The translations under genes and the position numbers were made by a program. 49,123 nt of DNA from an uncultured Collinsella sp. (GTDB taxonomy: Bacteria > Actinomycetota > Coriobacteriia > Coriobacteriales > Coriobacteriaceae). The notes below the pieces were generated by a model. The model did no database searches. It saw only the letters and a program-made list of their open reading frames with translations, and was not told the DNA's origin. The stretch lies in NCBI GenBank assembly GCA_900548815.1, contig URLR01000007.1, forward strand, positions 1 to 49,123, in the 5' to 3' direction. Positions 14,684-22,069 of the stretch are shown one piece after another. The stretch's first letter is position 1; each line of letters begins with the position of its first letter.

Positions 14684-17176
14684 TTAGCTAATTCCCACAA
14701 ACATGCAGCCCGAGGTGGCGCCGCGCAGGCGGGCGGCGGGCTTGCGGCCGGCCTGTGCTGCTTCGACGGCACGACGGACGCGGGCGACGGCACGGCCCAC
14801 CTCATCTGTCTCGAGCAGCGTTCCGTCTACCATGAGACGACGCACGCCGGCATCGAGCAGCTGAGGAACCTGCGGCGTGAGGTCGATGGGGTAGGCGTCG
14901 TACAGGCGAGAGCGGCCATGGATGTCGGTGCGTACGGGCATGACCTTGCCGTCGATATTCTTGAGTGACAGCTTGCGGGCGCGCAGGCGGCAGTTAGCGC
15001 AATCGTGGATGCAGCCATTGGCCACCTGCAGGATGCAGTGCTCACTCGTCATAACGCGCGGGCGGCCGAACACAGTGATGCCCAGGGCTGCGGGCGCGGC
15101 GGTGCCAAGCGAGACGATCTCGTCGAGCGTGATCTCGGGCGAGAGCCAAAACGCACCGGCTCCGCGCTCGGCAAGTGCCTCCATGCAGGGCGTGTTATGC
15201 ACCGGCAGGCAAGAGCGAATCTCGGCCGTGGCGCCGGCATGAGCGGCTACGGCGAGCTCGGAGATATTGCCGACGGCGAGGGTGGCTCCGGCATTGATCC
15301 AAGGATCGACGCGCTCGTGGTCGACGGCGCGGCAGACCTCGTCGAGTACGGGCACGATACCCTGCTCAAATGCATCGGCAGGGGAGAGTCCGACAGCCTC
15401 GAGCGCGTCGGTGGTCATATAGATGCGCGTTGCACCCTCCGCGCGGGCTGCCTCGGCGGCCTCGAGCGAGGTGACGGTGGCGCAGATCTGCGGCTCGTCG
15501 CGGTAGTGCTTGGGCATGGGGCGCGTACATTTGTCGAGCACCGGCAACTCGAGCGTTTTTGCGCGCTCCTCGTACGGTGCCAGAATGGCCTCTTCCAGCG
15601 CCTTACAAGCGGCGGCGCGCACCTTGTGCACGGCGGAGAAGCCCATGCCGCAGCCCTCATCGAGCGCCACATCAAAGCTCGCGGCCTCAAAGGGAGAGGA
15701 GCCCATGCGCCCGACGTGCTCAACCAGATCGGATGCCTCGACGGCGCGGGTCTTGGCGGCCTCGACGGTGAAGCCCGTGGCGGTGGCGGTGAGCGCGGGG
15801 TTGTCACAGCAGGTGAGTGTGACAGTAAACGGCTCGCCCAGGCGCGCCACGACGGACACGTCAACAGCTCGGCGGCGCAGCACATCGCGCTTGAGCGCGG
15901 CGCCGGCGGCGTCAATGGCGCTCTGGCTTCGAATCACGCGCACGCGGCAGCCCTCGGGCATGCTACGGGGCACGCGGCACTCAATGATGTCACCGGCGGC
16001 GGCATCATCGGCGGCAATGGTGGTCAGGAACTGGTCAAACTCGTTATCGTGGCGAAGCTCCAGCAGGTCGCCTTTGCCCACGGGCTCAAACAGCTCAATG
16101 CGGGCGATGGCGGCGCGGCGACGGCGGTCGTCGGACTTGAGGCCGCGCACATCGCGGTTGGCCGGGCGGCTGCCCAGCACCGTGCCCACGATCTGGCCGC
16201 GGTTGTTGGAACGCTCATAGCTCATCATCTCGTCGCCCGAGGTGCCGTCCTGATAGGCGTGCGTAAAGTCGCGGTTGAAGCAGCGCTTGAGCTGGCGCTG
16301 GCGGGCGGCTTCCTCGTCCTTGGCAACGGCGGCTCCGGATAGCATGTCGTCAATTTCGTGACGATACACATCAACGATGGAGTACACGTAATCGGGTGCC
16401 TTCATGCGGCCCTCGAGCTTGAGCGATGCGGCGCCGGCGTCATACAGACGGCGAACAAGCTGTGAGGTGTTGGTGTCACGCGGGCACAGCGCGCGCTCGC
16501 GACCGGCAGGGGAGAGCGCGCGACCGTTCTCGTCGATCAACTCGTAGGGCAGGCGGCAGGGCTGGGCGCACATGCCGCGGTTGGCCGATCGTCCCGCCAT
16601 GGCAAAGCTCGACAGCAGGCACAGGCCCGAGTAGCAAAAGCAGATGGCACCGTGGCTAAAGACTTCAAGGTCCACATCGGGCGCGGCGTCGTGAATGGCG
16701 GCGATTTCGTCGATGGAGAGCTCGCGCGAGAGAGTCACGCGGTCGGCGCCCTGCTCACGGCACCAAAGGGTTCCGCGGTCGTCGTGGATGTTCGCCTGGG
16801 TCGAGATATGTGTCTCGATGCCGGGCATGGTGCGCTTGGACTCAAAGAACAGACCCCAGTCCTGGATAATGAAGGCATCGGCGCCCAGCGTGGAGCAGCG
16901 ATGAATGAGCTGCAGTGCATCGCCCATCTCGGACTGCTTGATGACGATGTTGACCGTGACGTAGACGCGCGACCCGGCTAGATGCGCGGCGCGGCAGGCT
17001 TGCTCAAAGGCCTCGTCGGTAAAGTTGGTTGCCTTGCGGCGGGCGTTGAAGCTGCCCATTCCGCAGTAGATGGCGTCTGCCCCGGCGGCGAGCGCGGCGG
17101 CAAAGGGCTCCGGGCCTCCGGCGGGGGCCAAAAGCTCGGGCCTGCGGTTAGTGGTTCGGCTGGCGGTTGCGGTCAT
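14684..17176 (-). CDS. U32 family peptidase / RlhA-like protein
   Basis: 830 residues. It begins PELLAPAGGPEPFAAALAAG, the usual start of the U32 TIM-like domain. The family signature is present as LEVFSHGAICFCYSGLCLLS and SANRGMCAQPCRLPYE, with the conserved cysteines. Long U32 proteins include collagenase-like proteins and E. coli RlhA, which hydroxylates a 23S rRNA cytidine; the RNA-modification role fits its pairing with a pseudouridine synthase 15 bp downstream on the same strand. The C-terminal part has a further cysteine cluster (CILQVANGCIHDCANCRLRA) that could bind an iron-sulfur cluster. True peptidase activity is not supported by visible catalytic residues. Confidence 0.88.
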   Translation of the reverse strand: MTATASRTTNRRPELLAPAGGPEPFAAALAAGADAIYCGMGSFNARRKATNFTDEAFEQACRAAHLAGSRVYVTVNIVIKQSEMGDALQLIHRCSTLGADAFIIQDWGLFFESKRTMPGIETHISTQANIHDDRGTLWCREQGADRVTLSRELSIDEIAAIHDAAPDVDLEVFSHGAICFCYSGLCLLSSFAMAGRSANRGMCAQPCRLPYELIDENGRALSPAGRERALCPRDTNTSQLVRRLYDAGAASLKLEGRMKAPDYVYSIVDVYRHEIDDMLSGAAVAKDEEAARQRQLKRCFNRDFTHAYQDGTSGDEMMSYERSNNRGQIVGTVLGSRPANRDVRGLKSDDRRRRAAIARIELFEPVGKGDLLELRHDNEFDQFLTTIAADDAAAGDIIECRVPRSMPEGCRVRVIRSQSAIDAAGAALKRDVLRRRAVDVSVVARLGEPFTVTLTCCDNPALTATATGFTVEAAKTRAVEASDLVEHVGRMGSSPFEAASFDVALDEGCGMGFSAVHKVRAAACKALEEAILAPYEERAKTLELPVLDKCTRPMPKHYRDEPQICATVTSLEAAEAARAEGATRIYMTTDALEAVGLSPADAFEQGIVPVLDEVCRAVDHERVDPWINAGATLAVGNISELAVAAHAGATAEIRSCLPVHNTPCMEALAERGAGAFWLSPEITLDEIVSLGTAAPAALGITVFGRPRVMTSEHCILQVANGCIHDCANCRLRARKLSLKNIDGKVMPVRTDIHGRSRLYDAYPIDLTPQVPQLLDAGVRRLMVDGTLLETDEVGRAVARVRRAVEAAQAGRKPAARLRGATSGCMFVGIS

Positions 17177-17476
17177 ATCCTGCCTTTCAAAATGCTCAGA
17201 TATTCAAAAGTATAGTGGCGTCGCTGCGGTGGGCGACGCCCGCAGCCTAAGCAGGACAAAGTCTTCAGCAGCTTGGACTGGCTGCTCCACATGAGAACCG
17301 TTCAGCGGTTCGGGGAAACCGTTGGGCGATAAAATATTCTCGCAAGCTGATAATATTCTTGCATCAAACAGAAACCTTGAGTACTATCCCAATCAAGCGC
17401 GGTGTTCAGACCGAACTGTGCCTCCCGGTGTGAACACCGCGCTCACGCTCTCTCAATTGATCGTAAGGAGAAAAAC
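17177..17476. promoter_or_regulatory. Divergent control region between the U32 gene and ridA
   Basis: No gene. A hairpin GGCGTCGC/GCGACGCC sits at 17217-17240. Two direct repeats of A(A/T)AATATTCTYGCA lie at 17331-17344 and 17350-17363. A perfect 12-bp inverted repeat (GCGCGGTGTTCA at 17397-17408, TGAACACCGCGC at 17431-17442) lies 35 bp before the ridA start. The last is a good operator or leader-hairpin candidate for ridA. Confidence 0.5.
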
Positions 17477-17854
17477 ATGAGCAAGACCGTCGTGTCTTCC
17501 GATAACGCACCCGCAGCCATCGGCCCGTATTCCCCCGGTATCCAGGCCGGCAACATGGTGTTCCTGTCCGGCCAGCTGGGCATCGATCCCGCGACCGGCA
17601 AGATGCCCGAGGGCGTCGAGGCCCAGGCCAAGCAGTCCCTCGCCAACGTCGAGGCCCTGCTGACCGCTGCCGGCGCTACCTTTGCCGATGTCGTCAAGAC
17701 CACGGTCTACCTGGCCGACATCGCCGACTTCGCCGCCGTGAACGAGATCTACGCCTCCAAGTTTGAGGCCCCGTTCCCCGCGCGCAGCGCCTTCCAGGTT
17801 GCCGCCCTTCCGGCTGGCGGTCTGGTCGAGATCGAGGTCGTTGCCGCTCTCTAA
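17477..17854 (+). CDS. ridA: RidA family reactive enamine/imine deaminase
   Basis: 125 residues, the normal Rid length. It hydrolyses reactive enamine/imine intermediates made by PLP enzymes, forming a trimer in the cytoplasm. SKTVVSSDNAPAAIGPYSPG, VFLSGQLGIDPATGKM and the C-terminal AFQVAALPAGGLVEIEVVA are typical, with the substrate-binding arginine in PFPARSAFQV. The start with TAAGGAG upstream is preferred over an in-frame ATG 75 bases earlier that lies in the leader hairpin. Diaminopropionate ammonia-lyase (41601) in the same window makes such intermediates, so a functional link is plausible. Confidence 0.93.
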   Translation: MSKTVVSSDNAPAAIGPYSPGIQAGNMVFLSGQLGIDPATGKMPEGVEAQAKQSLANVEALLTAAGATFADVVKTTVYLADIADFAAVNEIYASKFEAPFPARSAFQVAALPAGGLVEIEVVAAL

Positions 17855-17883
17855 GGCGTTGGCCACAACTAAACATGACATGC

Positions 17884-17922
17884 AAAAAGACCCTGCAGCG
17901 CGTGCGAGCTGCAGGGTCTTTT
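17884..17922. terminator. Bidirectional terminator between ridA and the YheO-like regulator
   Basis: AAAAGACCCTGCAGC pairs with GCTGCAGGGTCTTTT. It lies between convergent genes and has A and T tracts on both sides, so it can serve both. Confidence 0.9.
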
Positions 17923-17966
17923 ATCAAGTGACGGATCGCTTGTGGAGCCGCACTCCATTTTGCTCG

Positions 17967-18623
17967 TTAGCCTTCCTTGCGGACTTTTTGCAGGTAGCGG
18001 TAGACGCTGGGCTCAGAGATGCCCAGCGCGGCGGCGGCGCAGGCCACGGCGCCCTTGAGCATGAACACCCCGTTACCGTTGAGGTGGCGAATGACGTCCA
18101 CGCGGTCGCTCTGACCAAGCGACGCTACATCCAGCCCGCGCGCACTCAGCAACTCGGCAATGCTGCGGTCGATGAGCTCCTGTGTAGACTCCGAAAGGCT
18201 TTCGACCTCGATAGGGGCGGGCTCCGTGCGCGTCGGCGCCGCGTCGAAGCATGCCATGAGCTGCTGCGCCATGGCGTTGATGGAGCGCACGGTCGAGAGG
18301 TCGGTGTTGACGCAGAGCATACCGACGATCTCGTCATTCTCGCGGATAAAGTACGTCGCCGACTCCAGCGTCTTGCCACCGGCACCGCGCCCCTCGTAGC
18401 CCGTAATAAACGGCAGGTCGCGATACTTGGCGTCGTGCATGATCTTGAGTGCCAGATCGGTGGCGGGGCCGCCGACCTTGCGGCCGCTCACGATGCCGTT
18501 GCGAATATCGACGATGGCGTGGTCGGGATCCGAGAAATCGTGCAGCACGATTTCGCTGTTCTTACCGAGTATCTGCTCCAGGAAATCGACCATCGGCAAA
18601 AAGCGACGTACGGTCTCGTTCAC
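17967..18623 (-). CDS. YheO-like PAS / DauR-type helix-turn-helix regulator (left purine arm)
   Basis: 218 residues. The N-terminal YheO-like PAS domain (EIVLHDFSDPDHAIVDIRNG, VSGRKVGGPATDLAL) precedes a C-terminal HTH of the DauR type (AAAALGISEPSVYRYLQKVR). GTG at 18623 is chosen because AAGGAG lies 7 bases upstream and the length then matches the paralogue at 40670; longer in-frame starts lack a ribosome site. It is divergent from the purine permease gene, so it probably controls that arm, perhaps in response to a purine. The ligand is unknown. Confidence 0.82.
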   Translation of the reverse strand: MNETVRRFLPMVDFLEQILGKNSEIVLHDFSDPDHAIVDIRNGIVSGRKVGGPATDLALKIMHDAKYRDLPFITGYEGRGAGGKTLESATYFIRENDEIVGMLCVNTDLSTVRSINAMAQQLMACFDAAPTRTEPAPIEVESLSESTQELIDRSIAELLSARGLDVASLGQSDRVDVIRHLNGNGVFMLKGAVACAAAALGISEPSVYRYLQKVRKEG

Positions 18624-18975
18624 GGGCAACTCCTTGGGGTGAAATCGGAAATGTTCATAACAATTTTTTCTCATGGTAACACGCTGTCCACCATCTCGTA
18701 TATCCGCAGGTACATTGCGTAATGCAGACGAACGGTAGGAATATAGCGGTAAACGGTTGACCAAAAGAAAAGTTAGATGTTATTTTGACCAGACACTTTC
18801 CTGACCTGCGGAAATGCGTTATTTCAGCTGAAGAATGGTCTGATAACAAAAAATTATTATTGAGAATGAGAATCATCTTTAATACGATATGCAATGAAGG
18901 CACAACCTCAACCCCGCACTGCGTCACAATAGAGCGTCAGATGCGAAAACAACTACTTCGAGGATTGGTGGTCAA
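18624..18975. promoter_or_regulatory. Divergent control region between the regulator and the purine permease
   Basis: About 350 bases, AT-rich. Two dyads share a GCGT centre: CATTGCGTAATG (18713-18724) and GAAATGCGTTATTTC (18811-18825). CCGCAGGT (18704) precedes the first and its inverse ACCTGCGG (18804) precedes the second. GAGAATGAGAATCATC at 18862-18877 resembles a Fur-type box. TTGACC occurs at 18757 and 18785 as possible -35 boxes. All are candidates only. Confidence 0.4.
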
Positions 18976-20370
18976 ATGACCCAGGAGACGGTTACGAACG
19001 GCACTGAAGCCCTGTTCACTCGCGAAGGCATGCCTCCCGTTAAGGAAATGATCCCGTGTGCCCTTCAGCACGTACTGGCATCGTTTGCCGGCATCATTAC
19101 CCCGGCGGTCATCATGGCCGGCGTCTACGGCTTTAATAGCCAGCAGAGTACCGACATCATCCAGGTCGCGCTCATTCTTTCGGCGATCGACACGGCCCTT
19201 CAGGCCTTCGCTCCCTTCCGTCGCATCGGCGGCGGCCTGCCCATCGTCATGGGCGTTTCGTTCGCGTTCCTGCCGGCCCTGCAGGCCATGGGTGCCTCGG
19301 GCTTTAGCTTTGGTGCGCTGCTGGGTGGCGAGATCGTCGGCGGCGCCGTCGCGGTCCTCTTTGGTCTGGCCTACAGCAAGATCAAGTGGCTGTTCCCGCC
19401 CGTCGTGACCGGTACGGTCATCTTCTCCATCGGCGTTTCGCTGTATCCCACGGCCGTCAAGTATATGGCCGGCGGTATGGGTACGCCGCTGTGGGGCACC
19501 CCGCAGGCCTGGTGCGTCGCTCTTATCACCTTCGCCGTGGTCTTTGCGCTCGCCAACTTTGGCAAGGGCACGCTCAAGCTGGGATCCGTGTTCTTTGGCA
19601 TGATCGTTGGCATGATCGTCTCCATCCCCTTTGGCATGATCGACTTCTCCAGCGTCGCCACCGCTCAGGTCTTCGCTCTTCCCAAGCTCATGCCCTACGC
19701 GCTCGAGTTTGATCCCGAGGTCTGCATTACCCTCGCCGTCGTGTTCCCCATGGTTGCCATCCAGGTTATCGGTGACGTCTCCGCCGCCTGCCTGGGCTCC
19801 ATCGACCGTATGCCCACCGAGCGCGAGCTCTCCGGCGCTATCGTGTCCCAGGGCCTCACCTCTATGGTCGGCGGTCTGCTGGGCGGTCTTCCCACCAGCG
19901 CCCTTGGCCAGAACGTGGGCATCATCTGCTCCAACAAGGTCGTCAACAAGTGGGTCTTTGTGATCATTGCGGCCGTCTTTGCCATCGCCGGTCTGTTCCC
20001 GCAGCTCTCTGCCGTCCTTTCCGCTATCCCGCAGCCCGTCATCGGCGGCGCGACCGTCGGCGTCTTTGGCACCATCACCATGAACGGCGTGCGCATGTTC
20101 ACCCGCGAGGGCCTCACGCAGCGCACCACCACCATCGTCGGTACCTCCGTCGTCTTTGGCCTGGGTATCTGGATGGCCAGCGGTTGCCTTGCCGGTGAGG
20201 GTATGCCCACCTGGGTGCCCACCGTCATCGGCTCCAATGCCGTAACCCCCACCGCCATCATGGCCATTGTCCTTAACCTGATCCTTCCGCAGACGCCGGT
20301 CGTGGCTCAGCACATCGATGCTGCCAAGGACGCTGCCGTGGATCTGGTCTTGCCCGAGAGCAAGAAGTAA
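18976..20370 (+). CDS. NCS2 family purine (xanthine/urate) permease
   Basis: 464 residues with about 12-14 hydrophobic segments. It belongs to the nucleobase:cation symporter-2 family that takes up xanthine, uric acid or uracil. CALQHVLASFAG near residue 29 contains the family's conserved QH motif, and GQNVGIICSNKVVNKW is the conserved loop before TM9-10. It is divergent from a YheO-like regulator and lies upstream of ssnA, ygfK and xdh, so purine uptake feeding the cluster is the natural role. Xanthine versus urate preference cannot be read from sequence alone. Confidence 0.92.
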   Translation: MTQETVTNGTEALFTREGMPPVKEMIPCALQHVLASFAGIITPAVIMAGVYGFNSQQSTDIIQVALILSAIDTALQAFAPFRRIGGGLPIVMGVSFAFLPALQAMGASGFSFGALLGGEIVGGAVAVLFGLAYSKIKWLFPPVVTGTVIFSIGVSLYPTAVKYMAGGMGTPLWGTPQAWCVALITFAVVFALANFGKGTLKLGSVFFGMIVGMIVSIPFGMIDFSSVATAQVFALPKLMPYALEFDPEVCITLAVVFPMVAIQVIGDVSAACLGSIDRMPTERELSGAIVSQGLTSMVGGLLGGLPTSALGQNVGIICSNKVVNKWVFVIIAAVFAIAGLFPQLSAVLSAIPQPVIGGATVGVFGTITMNGVRMFTREGLTQRTTTIVGTSVVFGLGIWMASGCLAGEGMPTWVPTVIGSNAVTPTAIMAIVLNLILPQTPVVAQHIDAAKDAAVDLVLPESKK

Positions 20371-20565
20371 CCAATTCGGTGCTATTCGTCGGCGGGCGCA
20401 TCGCCTCGTCCGCCGACGTCATGCGGTGCCAAGCCGCACTTCAAAGGGTTTGTCCCTTTGGTGAAGCGTTGACGGGAGAGGGCCCGTTTCCGGTGTAGGC
20501 CGGCGCTTCGCACTCCGCCATGTCAGAGGTGTCAAACCCCGCCCCTGATGTTGAAGGGAGCATTT
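20371..20565. other. Permease-ssnA spacer with hairpins
   Basis: GTCGGCGG (20389-20396) pairs with CCGCCGAC (20411-20418), and CAAAGGG pairs with CCCTTTG near 20443-20459. Neither is followed by a T-run. They could be weak terminators or leader structure before ssnA. Confidence 0.4.
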
Positions 20566-21921
20566 ATGCTTCTGGTCGCTAACGGTTCCGTCTTTACCCG
20601 CAATGCTCAGGCCCCGTTCATTCCAAACGGTGCGGTCGCCATTGACGGAGATACGATCGTCGAAGTAGGTCCCGAGTGCGAGCTCAAGGCCAAGTACCCG
20701 GATGCCGAGTACGTCGATGCCCAGGGCAACCTCATCATGCCCGGACTCATCAACTGCCACACCCACATCTACTCGGGTCTGGCCCGCGGCCTTGCCATTA
20801 AGGGCTGCAACCCCACCAACTTCCTGGAGAATCTCGAGCAGCAGTGGTGGAAGATCGACGACAATCTGACGCTCGACGGCACCAAGGCAAGCGCCTATGC
20901 CACGATTCTGGACTCCATTCGCGATGGTGTCACCACGATCTTCGACCACCACGCGAGCTTCTGCGAGATCCCGGGAAGCCTCTTTACCATTAAGGATGCA
21001 GCTCAGGAGCTGGGCATGCGTTCGTGCCTGTGCTACGAGGTCTCCGATCGCCGCGGCCAGGAAAAATGCGACCAGGCCATTGCCGAGAACGCCGAATTTG
21101 CCCAGTGGGCCGCCAAGGAGCGTCGCGACAACGACAACCACATGATCGCTGCCATGTTTGGCGGACATGCCACCTTTACACTTTCGGACGAGACCATGGA
21201 TAAGATGGCCGAGGCCAACAACGGCCTGACCGGCTTCCACATCCATGTGTGCGAGGGCATGAACGACGTGTGGGATTCCCGCCTCAACCGCGGTGGTATC
21301 AGCCCCGTCGAGCGCCTGCTGCAGCACAACCTGCTGGGTCCCGACACCATGCTCGGCCACTGCATCCACGTGACGCCTGCCGAGATGGATATCGTCAAGG
21401 AGTCCGGCACTTGGCTCGTCAACAACCCCGAATCTAATATGGGCAACGCCGTGGGCTGCGCCCCCGTGCTCGAGTTCTTCCGCCGCGGCATTCCCGTGTG
21501 CATGGGCACAGACGCCTACACCCACGATATGCTCGAGAGCCTTAAGGTCTTCCTGATCATTCAGCGCCACAACGCCGCCATGCCCAACGTGGGCTGGTGC
21601 GAGGCCATGACCATGCTGTTCGAGAACAACGCCAAGATGGCGAGCAAGTACTTCGATCGCAAGCTCGGTGTGCTCGAGGCCGGCGCTGCCGCCGACGTCA
21701 TCGTCATGGACTACAAGCCCTTTACGCCGCTGAGCGAGGAGAATATCGACGGCCACATGCTCTTTGGCATGATGGGCAAAAACTGCCGCACCACCATCAT
21801 CAACGGCCGCGTCCTGTACAAGGATCGCGAGTTCGTTGGGATTGATGAGGAAAAGATCAACGCGTGGACCATGGCTGAGTCCAAGAAGCTCTGGAGCACG
21901 CTCAACGATCGCGCCTACTAA
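20566..21921 (+). CDS. ssnA: SsnA-type amidohydrolase (putative guanine deaminase-like)
   Basis: 451 residues of the amidohydrolase superfamily. The metal-binding motif is MPGLINCHTHIYSGLARGLA; further metal ligands are in GFHIHVCEGMNDVW and LGHCIHVTP, and the aspartate lies in VCMGTDAYTHDM. SsnA is a core member of the anaerobic purine cluster and resembles guanine and chlorohydrolase deaminases. ATG 20566 is chosen over 20548 because GAAGGGAG sits just upstream. It is followed by ygfK on the same strand. The exact substrate, a purine or a ring-opened intermediate, is not settled by sequence. Confidence 0.9.
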   Translation: MLLVANGSVFTRNAQAPFIPNGAVAIDGDTIVEVGPECELKAKYPDAEYVDAQGNLIMPGLINCHTHIYSGLARGLAIKGCNPTNFLENLEQQWWKIDDNLTLDGTKASAYATILDSIRDGVTTIFDHHASFCEIPGSLFTIKDAAQELGMRSCLCYEVSDRRGQEKCDQAIAENAEFAQWAAKERRDNDNHMIAAMFGGHATFTLSDETMDKMAEANNGLTGFHIHVCEGMNDVWDSRLNRGGISPVERLLQHNLLGPDTMLGHCIHVTPAEMDIVKESGTWLVNNPESNMGNAVGCAPVLEFFRRGIPVCMGTDAYTHDMLESLKVFLIIQRHNAAMPNVGWCEAMTMLFENNAKMASKYFDRKLGVLEAGAAADVIVMDYKPFTPLSEENIDGHMLFGMMGKNCRTTIINGRVLYKDREFVGIDEEKINAWTMAESKKLWSTLNDRAY

Positions 21922-22069
21922 TTACAAGTAGATTCACGCGCGTCGGATGTTTCGCCGCATCCGGCGCGCGTATAGGCGGCCTCCGCGGGGTCGCCGGCGC
22001 TGTGCTAGCACTACACCGTATTTGCGCCCGCCGCGCGGTCTCGCCGGGCGTTACAGAGAGGAGCTCATT

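Noticed and set aside
18937..20313. 458-codon minus-strand frame opposite the purine permease
   Set aside because: Shadow of a strong NCS2 gene; rich in His, Asp and Gly as expected from the antisense of hydrophobic codons.
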